From contig NZ_JAATOM010000033.1 of assembly GCF_019207085.1 (NCBI RefSeq), forward strand, positions 1 to 51,476: a stretch of DNA of 51,476 bases. Direction: 5' to 3'. A program made the translations under genes and the position numbers. Within the stretch, counting starts at the first letter, position 1. Every line of letters begins with the position of its first letter. This DNA comes from Variovorax sp. dw_308 (GTDB taxonomy: Bacteria > Pseudomonadota > Gammaproteobacteria > Burkholderiales > Burkholderiaceae_C). The notes beneath the pieces were generated by a model. It ran no database searches. It was given only the letters and a program-made list of their open reading frames with translations, and had not been told where the DNA came from. Shown here one piece after another: positions 34,263 through 42,133 of this stretch.

Positions 34263-35624
34263 ATGCGAAGAATCCTGATTGCAAATCGCGGCGAAATCGC
34301 CTGCCGTGTCATGCGCACATGCGAGCGCCTGGGGATAGAAACCGTGGCGATCTACTCGCCTGCGGACGCCAGCGCGCTCCACGTTGCGTTGGCAACCTCA
34401 TCCATTGCCTTGCCTGCGGATGCGCCACGAGAGGGCTATGCAAACGCCGCCGTGGTCATCGAGGCCGCGCGAAAGGCGGGTGCGGATGCGGTGCACCCCG
34501 GCTACGGCTTTCTTTCCGAGAACTCGGCGTTCGCCAGAGCCGTGGAGGCTGCCCGAATGCTCTGGATCGGACCTCGCCCCGACACCATCGATGACATGGG
34601 CAACAAGAATCGCGCCCGCGATCTGGCCGAAGCAGCCGGCTTGCCTGTACTGCCTGGATCCGCACCGATCCAGGCAGGGGACGCCTCCTTCCATGCACGG
34701 GCGGGAGCCATCGGCTACCCGGTACTGGTGAAAGCCGCTGCCGGCGGTGGAGGCATCGGAATGAAGCGCGTCGACGTTCCGTCGGCGCTGGCGGCGGCCG
34801 TGGAAAACGTGCAGAGCCATGCTGCGCGCCTCTACGGTGACGCATCCGTCTTCATCGAAAAGCTGGTCGCACGCGCCCGCCATGTCGAAATCCAGGTCTT
34901 CGGCTTTGGCGATGGCGAGGCGATCCACCTGTACGAGCGCGAATGCTCCATCCAGCGCAGGTATCAGAAGGTGATGGAAGAGAGTTCGGGCCCTAACCTG
35001 GATGCTGGACAGCTGGAAAAAATGCGCGACGCGGCAGTAGCACTGGCGCGGCGAGAGCGCTATACCGGGCCAGGGACGGTCGAGTTCCTGTACGACGACG
35101 AGACGGGCGCCTTTTACTTCCTCGAAATGAACACCCGTATCCAGGTGGAGCACCCGGTCACAGAGATGGTGACCGGCATTGACCTGATCGAGCAGCAGAT
35201 CCGGTTGGCCGATGGCGATGCCCTGAGCGACTTGCGCGCGGGACCTCCCGAGCGGGCGGGGCATGCAATCGAGGCCCGGCTCTATGCCGAAGACCCCAGG
35301 CGCTCCTACATGCCCAGCCCGGGAACGCTCACGGCGTTGGTCTTGCCGACCCAGTCGGACTCGGTACGCGTTGACACCGGGGTGCGCCAGGGCGATACCG
35401 TGTCGCCGTTCTACGATCCGATGATCGCCAAGATCATCGGGCGCGGTCGCACGCGTTCGGATGCAATCGATGCGTTGGCGAGCGGCTTGGCCCAGGTTGA
35501 GGTCGCTGGACTGAAAAGCAACATCGAGTTGCTGCGTGCCCTGCTCACCAACGAAGCCTTCGTGGCTGGTCGCATTCACACCGGCTTCCTGCAAGAGCAC
35601 GCGAAAGCGCTGTTGCCAGCATGA
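34263..35624 (+). CDS. Biotin carboxylase subunit of acyl-CoA carboxylase
   Basis: This 453-residue ATP-grasp enzyme carboxylates biotin with bicarbonate and ATP. It begins MRRILIANRGEIACRVMRTC, has the glycine-rich ATP loop VKAAAGGGGIGMKRV, the lysine/histidine region ARHVEIQVFGFGDG, ERECSIQRRYQK and EMNTRIQVEHPVTE. The length matches AccC, with no fused biotinyl domain. It leads a plus-strand operon (thiolase, hydratase, acyl-CoA dehydrogenase, kinase, DUF35). Confidence 0.94.
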   Translation: MRRILIANRGEIACRVMRTCERLGIETVAIYSPADASALHVALATSSIALPADAPREGYANAAVVIEAARKAGADAVHPGYGFLSENSAFARAVEAARMLWIGPRPDTIDDMGNKNRARDLAEAAGLPVLPGSAPIQAGDASFHARAGAIGYPVLVKAAAGGGGIGMKRVDVPSALAAAVENVQSHAARLYGDASVFIEKLVARARHVEIQVFGFGDGEAIHLYERECSIQRRYQKVMEESSGPNLDAGQLEKMRDAAVALARRERYTGPGTVEFLYDDETGAFYFLEMNTRIQVEHPVTEMVTGIDLIEQQIRLADGDALSDLRAGPPERAGHAIEARLYAEDPRRSYMPSPGTLTALVLPTQSDSVRVDTGVRQGDTVSPFYDPMIAKIIGRGRTRSDAIDALASGLAQVEVAGLKSNIELLRALLTNEAFVAGRIHTGFLQEHAKALLPA

Positions 35625-35658
35625 GCCGTCCCCGTGAATCGGCGCTGGAACTCTCTTG

Positions 35659-36801
35659 ATGGAGTCCGCGTACATCATCGGCGCCGGCGGAACGACGTTC
35701 GGGCGGCACGAAGGGCAATCGGCGCTCGACCTCATGGCATTGGCAGCCGAGGGCGCGCTTGCGGATTCGTCTTTGAGTCGTGGCGATATTGATGGCGTGC
35801 TGTGCGGCTATGCAACGACGCTGCCGCATCTGATGCTCTCCACCCTTTTCTGCGAACGGTTCAGCCTGCAGCCCTCGTATGCAAATGCGGTGCAACTGGG
35901 AGGGGCCACGGGGGCAGCGATGCTGATGCTGGCATCGGACTTGGTGCGCGCTGGACGATGCCGGAATGTCTTGATCGTTGCCGGAGAGAACCGCTTGAGT
36001 GGTCAGTCGCGCGACAGTTCCATCCAGACGCTCGCCCAGGTCGGCGACCAGGACTACGAAGTCCCGAACGGCGCCACCGTGCCCGCCTACTATGCGCTGA
36101 TGGCCTCGCGCTACATGCACGAGAGCGGCATCACCGAGACGGACCTGGCGGCGCTGGCCGTCCTGATGCGACAGAACGCGGCACGACATCCCGGCGCCCA
36201 TCTGCAAGCGCCGATCACGATCGACGACGTACTCGCATCGAGGTCGATTTGCGCTCCCCTCAAGATGCTGGATTGCTGTCCGATCTCCGATGGGGCGATG
36301 GCGCTCGTGGTGTCATGCAACCCGGGAGCCGGACCGAGGGTCCTCGTTCGCGGCGCGGGGCAAGCGCACCGGCATCAGCACCTCACCGCCATGGAGAACG
36401 TCATGGCGTGTGGCGCGGCCTTCTCGGCCACCGCGGCGCTGCGCGAAGCACGTCTGGGCATCGCAGACATCGATTACCTCGCCATCTACGATTCCTTCAC
36501 GATCACGCTGGCCATGCTGCTCGAGGAGATTGGTCTTGCGCCGCGGGGCGGGGCCGGAGCGCGCGTTCGCAATGGCGATTTTTCAAGTGACGGGCCGCTT
36601 CCGCTGAATACCCACGGGGGGCTCCTTTCGTTCGGACATTGCGGGGTTGCCGGCGGAATGGCCCATATCGTCGAGACGTTCAGACAGCTGGCAGGACGCG
36701 CTGGCGAACGCCAAATCAGTCCGAAATCTCATGCGCTTCTCCATGCAGACGGCGGCGTCATGTCCTCGCATGTCAGCTTGGTGCTGTCCCGGACGGTCTG
36801 A
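35659..36801 (+). CDS. SCPx-type thiolase-fold protein without nucleophilic Cys
   Basis: About 380 residues of thiolase fold (AYIIGAGGTTFGRHEGQSALDLM at the start, NTHGGLLSFGHCGVAGGMAHIVE near the end). The place of the acylated Cys reads QLGGATGAAM, so the usual nucleophile is absent, as in SCPx-like proteins such as the steroid side-chain aldolase Ltp2. Those work with a DUF35 partner, and a DUF35 gene lies at the end of this operon. It may therefore cleave a carbon-carbon bond as a retro-aldolase or act as a non-classical thiolase. ATG at 35659 is preceded by an in-frame TTG at 35656. Confidence 0.8.
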   Translation: MESAYIIGAGGTTFGRHEGQSALDLMALAAEGALADSSLSRGDIDGVLCGYATTLPHLMLSTLFCERFSLQPSYANAVQLGGATGAAMLMLASDLVRAGRCRNVLIVAGENRLSGQSRDSSIQTLAQVGDQDYEVPNGATVPAYYALMASRYMHESGITETDLAALAVLMRQNAARHPGAHLQAPITIDDVLASRSICAPLKMLDCCPISDGAMALVVSCNPGAGPRVLVRGAGQAHRHQHLTAMENVMACGAAFSATAALREARLGIADIDYLAIYDSFTITLAMLLEEIGLAPRGGAGARVRNGDFSSDGPLPLNTHGGLLSFGHCGVAGGMAHIVETFRQLAGRAGERQISPKSHALLHADGGVMSSHVSLVLSRTV

Positions 36802-36850
36802 TGCGCCGTCACAAGTCTCCGCCGGTTCACAAATTCAACGCAGACCTTCA

Positions 36851-37729
36851 ATGATCGACTATCCAAAGCTCAGGAATTGGGCGTTTCCCGACGTGGAGCA
36901 TCGCTACACATGTGACGACACGATCCGCTATGCGCTGGCCCTCGGCGTCGGCTCGAATCCAACCGACGAAGGGCAGCTGAAATTCGTCAACGACGTCGTC
37001 GAGGGGACGCCGTTTGCCATGCCCACCATGGCCGTCATCCTCGGGTTTCCGGGATCCTGGATGCAGGCGCCCGAAACAGGGATCGACTTCAGCAAGATCG
37101 TGCATGGAGAGGAATTGCTGGTCATCCATCACCCCCTGCCTGCAAGCGCAACCATCGTCGCGCGCCACCGCATCGTTCGCATCGTCGACAAGGGTCCCAC
37201 GCGCGGCGCCACCGTCACGTACGACAAGGATGTGATCGACCAACAAACAGGGCTCCTGTACGCCACCGTCACCCACACCACTTTTGCGCGCGGAGATGGC
37301 GGCTTCTCGGCGGCGAGCGGCCTGACCGATGAAGCGACTGCGGCACCTCAACGAACGCCTGACGGGGAACCGCATGCTGCGATCGAACTCGCCACCCTGC
37401 CACAGCAGGCCCTGATGTACAGGATGAGCGCCGATCGCAACCCATTGCATTCCACGCCGGAGGTGGCGCATGCCGCCGGGTTCGAGCGCCCGATCCTCCA
37501 CGGACTGTGCACCTACGGAATCGCGAGCCGCGCCTTGCTGGAGACGTATTGCGGCAGCGATCCGCGAAGGCTGAAACGCCTGTTCGCGCGCTTCACTGCG
37601 CCGGTGTATCCCGGAGAGACGATCCGGGTCGAAATGTACCGGGAAGGCAGCACCGTCCTGTTCCGCGCACGTGTCAAGGAACGAGACCGGGTGGTGCTCG
37701 ACTTCGGAGCCGCCGAGTTGTCGGAATGA
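36851..37729 (+). CDS. MaoC-family enoyl-CoA hydratase (hydratase 2 type)
   Basis: This 292-residue double hot-dog protein adds water to a trans-2-enoyl-CoA to give the (R)-3-hydroxyacyl-CoA. The hydratase-2 signature is present near residues 195-230: YRMSADRNPLHSTPE (Asp and His catalytic) followed by AGFERPILHGLCTYG. The open frame continues upstream into the thiolase gene, but ATG at 36851 matches the family start (MIDYPKLRNWAFP). It fits the beta-oxidation step after the acyl-CoA dehydrogenase. Confidence 0.9.
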   Translation: MIDYPKLRNWAFPDVEHRYTCDDTIRYALALGVGSNPTDEGQLKFVNDVVEGTPFAMPTMAVILGFPGSWMQAPETGIDFSKIVHGEELLVIHHPLPASATIVARHRIVRIVDKGPTRGATVTYDKDVIDQQTGLLYATVTHTTFARGDGGFSAASGLTDEATAAPQRTPDGEPHAAIELATLPQQALMYRMSADRNPLHSTPEVAHAAGFERPILHGLCTYGIASRALLETYCGSDPRRLKRLFARFTAPVYPGETIRVEMYREGSTVLFRARVKERDRVVLDFGAAELSE

Positions 37730-37787
37730 CGTTCCTATCGGGGTCGTGGGCTCGACCGCCTCGGACCGACCGCAACCAACATCCAGC

Positions 37788-38954
37788 ATGAACTTTTCGC
37801 TACCCCCATATCTGATCGAGTTGCGTGAACGGACCCGGCGCTTCATCGCGGAACAAGTGATCCCGTTTGAAAGTGACGCCCGGCTGACGCCACATGGACC
37901 CAGTGAAGAACTCAGACACGAACTGGTCGCGTTGGCCCGGGTCGCCGGGCTTCTGACCCCGCACGCAGGCAAGCAGTTCGGTGGTTTGGGCCTGAACCAC
38001 GTCGAGAAGGCAGTGGTCTTCGAGGAGGCCGGGTACTCGCACCTGGGCCCCGTCGCCTTGAATGTACATGCGCCTGACGAAGGGAACATCCATCTGATGG
38101 AGGCGGTTGCCACGGACGCCCAGAAGCAGCGGTGGCTGGTGCCACAGGTGGCCGGCAAGACACGCTCCTGCTTCGCCATGACCGAACCCGCGCCCGGGGC
38201 GGGCGCGGATCCTTCCATGTTGCAAACCACTGCGGTGAAGGATGGCAATGACTACATCCTGAATGGCAACAAATGGTTCATCACCGGAGCACAGGGAGCC
38301 GCATACGGGATCGTGATGGCGCGGATGGACGATGGCTCGGCGACCATGTTCCTCACCGACATGGACCGCCCCGGCATTCGCGTTGCAAGGCTGATGCATG
38401 CAATGGACAGTTGCTTCACCGGCGGCCATGCCGTCGTTGAATTCAACGACGTGCGGATTCCGGCGGCGGATGTCCTCGGTGAAGTCGGCAAGGGCTTTCG
38501 CTACGCACAGATTCGGCTTGCACCAGCTAGGTTGACCCACTGCATGCGATGGCTGGGGCAGGCACGACGTGCGCACGACGCGGCGCTGCAGCATGCACGG
38601 CAACGCCAGGCCTTCGGAAAGGCACTGGGCGAGCACGAGGGAGTCGGCTTCATGCTTGCCGATAACGACATTGATCTGCAGACCTCACGATTGCACATCT
38701 GGCAAACGGCATGGATGCTGGATCAGGGCGAGCGATGCAATTTCGAATCGAGCCGCGCCAAAGTTGTCTGCTCGGAGGCACTGTGGAACATCGTGGACCG
38801 TAGCGTCCAGGTGCTGGGGGGTCGCGGTGTCACGGGCGAGTCGGTCGCCATGCGCATCTTCATGGATATGCGAGCCTTCCGGATCTACGACGGCCCGAGT
38901 GAAGTCCATCGCTGGAGCATGGCGCGCAAGCTCCTGCAAGGAAATCGCGCATGA
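37788..38954 (+). CDS. Acyl-CoA dehydrogenase (ACAD10/11-like)
   Basis: This 388-residue FAD enzyme desaturates an acyl-CoA. Domain marks are CFAMTEPAPGAGADPS and KWFITGA in the middle, RQAFGKALGEHEGV, QVLGGRGVTGE and the C-terminal IYDGPSEVHRWSMARKLL. The last form is common in acyl-CoA dehydrogenases paired with an APH-type kinase, as in ACAD10 and ACAD11. The adjacent kinase gene supports that grouping. The frame is open upstream, but ATG at 37788 precedes the family N-terminus. The ribosome site is weak. Confidence 0.9.
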   Translation: MNFSLPPYLIELRERTRRFIAEQVIPFESDARLTPHGPSEELRHELVALARVAGLLTPHAGKQFGGLGLNHVEKAVVFEEAGYSHLGPVALNVHAPDEGNIHLMEAVATDAQKQRWLVPQVAGKTRSCFAMTEPAPGAGADPSMLQTTAVKDGNDYILNGNKWFITGAQGAAYGIVMARMDDGSATMFLTDMDRPGIRVARLMHAMDSCFTGGHAVVEFNDVRIPAADVLGEVGKGFRYAQIRLAPARLTHCMRWLGQARRAHDAALQHARQRQAFGKALGEHEGVGFMLADNDIDLQTSRLHIWQTAWMLDQGERCNFESSRAKVVCSEALWNIVDRSVQVLGGRGVTGESVAMRIFMDMRAFRIYDGPSEVHRWSMARKLLQGNRA

Positions 38955-39060
38955 GAGGGGCACGCACGCTGCCGCACTCCAGGCGAAACGGCAACTCCGT
39001 TCCGGCACAAGGCATCCACGTACTTGCGGCAGCGGTCGAAGTGCAACTCACAGGTTCACC

Positions 39061-40101
39061 ATGAAATCCATCTTCGCATCCGGCTTTGACTTAAGTGCGC
39101 TGGCCGACGTCATGAATGCCAACGGCCTGCCCGTCACGGGTTCGCTGCAGTTATCGCCGCTGACTGGCGGCCAGTCAAATCCGACATTCCGCTTAACGAC
39201 GGCCGATCGTACCTACGTGCTACGCAAGCGGCCCACAGGTGATGTCCTTGCCTCGGCCCACGCGATCGACCGCGAGTTCAGAGTCATGTCCGCCTTGCGG
39301 CAGACCGCTATCCCGGTGCCGGAGATGTATTTCTATTGCAAAGACGAATCCATCGTTGGCACGCCCTTCTATCTCATGGAGTTTCTGGACGGCCGAATCT
39401 TTGTCGATCAATCGCTGCCCGGACTAGCGATGGAAGAACGAAGGGATCTGTACCTGGAAATGAATCGCGTGATCGCCGAGTTGCACAAGGTACAGCCGGA
39501 GTCGATAGGCCTCGCCGACTACGGCCGAGTCGGCAACTATCTGGGTCGCCAGATTGCTCGATGGACACGCCAGTATCAGGACTCCAATGCCGCGCCGATT
39601 CCTGCGATGGATCGGCTGATCGAATGGCTTCCCGGACATGTGCCGCAGTCAGACCGGACTTCCCTGGTGCATGGCGACTTCCGGGTCGACAACCTCGTGT
39701 TTCACCCCGTCCAGCCACGGGTGATCGGCATTCTGGATTGGGAACTCTCGACGCTCGGCGATCCACTGGCCGATTTCGCATATCACTGCATGAGCTGGCA
39801 CATTCCTCCCACCGTGTGGCGCGGCATTGGAGGCTTGAATCTGGAGGCGCTGGGCATTCCGGACGAATCCCATTACGTGAATCGTTACCTCGCAACTACC
39901 GGCAACGCAGTGGATGGGCAATGGAGTTTCTACCTTGCCTACAACCTCTTTCGCATGGCCGCAATCCTGCACGGCATAGCGCGGCGCGCCGAGATGGGAA
40001 TCGCCGCCTCCGCGGACGCTGCAGAGGTAGGGCGCAAGGCCGAACCCTTGGCAGAGCTTGCCTGGCAGTTCGCTGAGCGTGCGGAGGCCAATGCATGTTG
40101 A
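39061..40101 (+). CDS. APH-type kinase, candidate 4-hydroxyacyl-CoA kinase (ACAD10/11, LvaA-like)
   Basis: This 346-residue aminoglycoside-phosphotransferase-fold protein has a nucleotide loop LTGGQSNPTFRL, the catalytic HGDFRVDN and metal-binding ILDWELSTLGDP. Proteins of this type are fused or adjacent to acyl-CoA dehydrogenases in ACAD10/ACAD11 and in the levulinate pathway of Pseudomonas (LvaA). There they phosphorylate a 4-hydroxyacyl-CoA so that the hydroxyl can be removed. Its place right after the acyl-CoA dehydrogenase gene points to the same chemistry; antibiotic resistance is unlikely. The assignment to a 4-hydroxy substrate is inference. Confidence 0.82.
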   Translation: MKSIFASGFDLSALADVMNANGLPVTGSLQLSPLTGGQSNPTFRLTTADRTYVLRKRPTGDVLASAHAIDREFRVMSALRQTAIPVPEMYFYCKDESIVGTPFYLMEFLDGRIFVDQSLPGLAMEERRDLYLEMNRVIAELHKVQPESIGLADYGRVGNYLGRQIARWTRQYQDSNAAPIPAMDRLIEWLPGHVPQSDRTSLVHGDFRVDNLVFHPVQPRVIGILDWELSTLGDPLADFAYHCMSWHIPPTVWRGIGGLNLEALGIPDESHYVNRYLATTGNAVDGQWSFYLAYNLFRMAAILHGIARRAEMGIAASADAAEVGRKAEPLAELAWQFAERAEANAC

Positions 40102-40547
40102 CGCAACCAAACTTGGGCGCCTTCGTCACAAATCCTGGCGTAATGTACCGCGAGGGAGTCGCCCAGGGCCTGTTGCGATACATGAAGTGCCGGGACTGCG
40201 AAAGCGCGCAAACGCTGGCGCGTTATGCGTGTGGACGATGCGGAAGCACTCAACTCGACTGGCTCGATTCGGACTCAACGGGAACGGTCTATGCCGTAAC
40301 GACGGTCACTCGCGCGCCGTCGGACGAGTTTCGCGCGCTGGTGCCGTATACGCTGGTTCTCGTCGACCTGAGAGAAGGTTCGAGAGTCATGGGACACGGC
40401 GAGCCGGGCCTCATGATCGGTGACGCGGTGATTGCGAGCTTCGCCGAATTGAAGTCCAAGGGCCTGGTGCTCTTTTGCCGGACCTCCGAACGGCGTGGCG
40501 AGACCGGAGATACGCTTGGCGACGCCTGTCAGAGCGGCGTGCCATGA
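40095..40547 (+). CDS. DUF35 OB-fold / zinc-ribbon acyl-CoA-associated protein
   Basis: This 150-residue protein has an N-terminal zinc ribbon (MKCRDCES and YACGRCGS, two CxxC pairs) followed by an OB fold (DSTGTVYAVTTVTRAP, PYTLVLVDLREGSRVMGH). DUF35 proteins partner with SCPx-type thiolase-fold enzymes. It overlaps the kinase gene by 7 bp and ends the operon. The likely partner is the protein at 35659-36801. Confidence 0.9.
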   Translation: MLTQPNLGAFVTNPGVMYREGVAQGLLRYMKCRDCESAQTLARYACGRCGSTQLDWLDSDSTGTVYAVTTVTRAPSDEFRALVPYTLVLVDLREGSRVMGHGEPGLMIGDAVIASFAELKSKGLVLFCRTSERRGETGDTLGDACQSGVP

Positions 40548-40884
40548 AGCAGGCGTCAATCACCGTCGCCTTGCCATCCCAGCCCGGCGGCTACATAACC
40601 AGCAGCTGACCGGGATCGAGGAACGGAATCCGCCGCCATACGTTGACCTCATCGAAGCCCAAATCGTGATCGGACGGAGGGTGGTATGCCTTGCGTGCGA
40701 GCGCTAGAACACTGCCGACCTGGCCGCTTTGTTAGACCACGTGGACAAGACACACCAGACAGCGGAGGCAGGAGGCAGGCGACCTGCCGCTGCGTGCTCG
40801 CCACAGCCTGGAGTGCCACAAGCTCATGGCCTTGGCGGCAACCTTCATCCGCAGAGCTGAGCACTATCGGCGCTCACGACAGCT
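40548..40884. other. Gap after the catabolic operon
   Basis: No gene is recognised in this part of a 677-bp gap. The sequence resembles decayed coding or repeat material, and no terminator hairpin with a T-run was found. Confidence 0.35.
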
Positions 40885-41160
40885 GTGTTCGCGTGCGAAA
40901 GGCACGATCGATGGCATCAGCCAGTCCGAATCAAGCTTGGTCGTATAGATCGGTCCTCGTTGTGGATGGTTCCGGCACAGCGGGAGCGGTCGAAGAATTG
41001 TTGCAACGCCACCCCGCCATCGCAGCCGGGCACCCTGTCCGTGCACGCCGATCAAGGCGCCAGCACGCGCTCCAAGCCAGTGGTTGCGTTGCTAGTGGAC
41101 CCACACCGCCAAGTGCCGCAGGGAGCTCCCACGTCTCCGACGACGTAGAGCGGCAGCCTT
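40885..41160 (+). pseudogene. Remnant of an integrase-core (rve) transposase
   Basis: One frame reads PGTLSVHADQGASTRSKPV, close to the HADRGSSMTSKP motif of IS3/IS481-type transposases. A second frame then gives SHVSDD, matching the next conserved motif. Frame changes and missing ends show a decayed copy. No inverted repeats were found. Confidence 0.55.
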
Positions 41161-41224
41161 CGGGCGGCAGCGCGCCTGAGAAGCGCAGCGCCGCAAAGGA
41201 AACGGCAGCCACCTTAACCGTCGT

Positions 41225-42022
41225 TCAGAACCCGAACAGGTCCGTGTGCTTCGCATCGAGCCACTCGACTGGTGCTTCCGACCACGCAATCACATAGGCG
41301 CCGAAGTCGCTCGAGAGCTCCACCTGGGTTCCCGCCTCGATCACACAGAAGCCCCCGCCAAGTACGAGTTGCCCGTTGATCTTCGCGCCGCCGCCGATCA
41401 TGAAGATCTCGATCGGGGCTACGGTGCAGAACGCCGGCACACGGGTGCCGGGAATCATCGTGAGGGCGCTGTTCCGATAGTCGTGCCGGGTTCCGCTGTA
41501 GTCGCAGATCAATCGCCGCATGACCCCCCCGACGGAGCACGGAAACGGCTGGATGCCCATCACGGTGATGCTGACGTCGGGGCTTTCCTCGGGCTTCGGG
41601 TTGGTGAATCTGGCGTCGCGTCCGCCGGCGTGCAGATGCGGGGCGTCTTCTCGCGTGGGATCGGGCCAGTAAAGGACGGGGCCGTCCAGCCGGGACGCCA
41701 GCAACGAGGGCATGTAGGCGATCGCGTCGTGTGTCGAGCCCGGCATGTTGATGCCCATCTGCCCCGCGACGGTGGTCCCGGCGTAGTCGGTGAGGCCGCC
41801 GCTGAGGACGTAGCTGAAGGCGACGTCGACATGCTGATGCAAGCCCGACGACGACAAGGGGTCGAAACCAAGAAGGCCGAGAAAGCGACCCGTGTCGCGG
41901 TTCTCGTGCGCGGCGGCGAGGCGCAGGCCGGGACGCGACGCGTCGACCCAGCGTAACTCTTCCTTGTTCGTCACGAACACGTTGCCTTGGCGTTGGATGA
42001 CCGGCTGGGCGAAAGTCTGCAT
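41225..42022 (-). CDS. Cupin-domain protein (DHAP dioxygenase-like)
   Basis: This 265-residue protein consists of two cupin-like halves. The first has GLHQHVDVAFSYVLSGGL with metal-ligand histidines and LHAGGRDARF later on; the second, around VPAFCTVAPIEIFMIGGGAKING, seems to lack the histidines. The family resembles ChrR-like cupins, including 2,4'-dihydroxyacetophenone dioxygenase. It is divergent from the TRAP genes and shares their regulated promoter region, so it is likely part of the same catabolic unit. A ring- or chain-cleaving dioxygenase role is possible but unproven. Confidence 0.75.
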   Translation of the reverse strand: MQTFAQPVIQRQGNVFVTNKEELRWVDASRPGLRLAAAHENRDTGRFLGLLGFDPLSSSGLHQHVDVAFSYVLSGGLTDYAGTTVAGQMGINMPGSTHDAIAYMPSLLASRLDGPVLYWPDPTREDAPHLHAGGRDARFTNPKPEESPDVSITVMGIQPFPCSVGGVMRRLICDYSGTRHDYRNSALTMIPGTRVPAFCTVAPIEIFMIGGGAKINGQLVLGGGFCVIEAGTQVELSSDFGAYVIAWSEAPVEWLDAKHTDLFGF

Positions 42023-42067
42023 GGCGATGTCTCCTAGGTGTTTACGAGCGGTCGATGCGCAACCGCA

Positions 42068-42104
42068 TTGACCCGAATGATAACGATCGTTAGCATTCCG
42101 TCAA
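42068..42104. promoter_or_regulatory. Divergent promoters with a shared palindromic operator
   Basis: Plus strand: TTGACC (42068-42073), 17 bp, TAGCAT (42091-42096) toward the TRAP genes. Minus strand: TTGACG (42099-42104), 16 bp, TATCAT (42077-42082) toward the cupin gene. TAACGATCGTTA (42081-42092), part of a 22-bp near-palindrome (42076-42097), lies inside both. One repressor could close both promoters; the MarR encoded downstream is the obvious candidate. Confidence 0.65.
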
Positions 42105-42133
42105 CTAGAAATACCACCTGACGGAGACCAAAA

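Noticed and set aside
39061..40101. Aminoglycoside resistance gene
   Set aside because: The fold is shared, but the context with an acyl-CoA dehydrogenase, hydratase and thiolase fits the ACAD10/11 and LvaA kinases.
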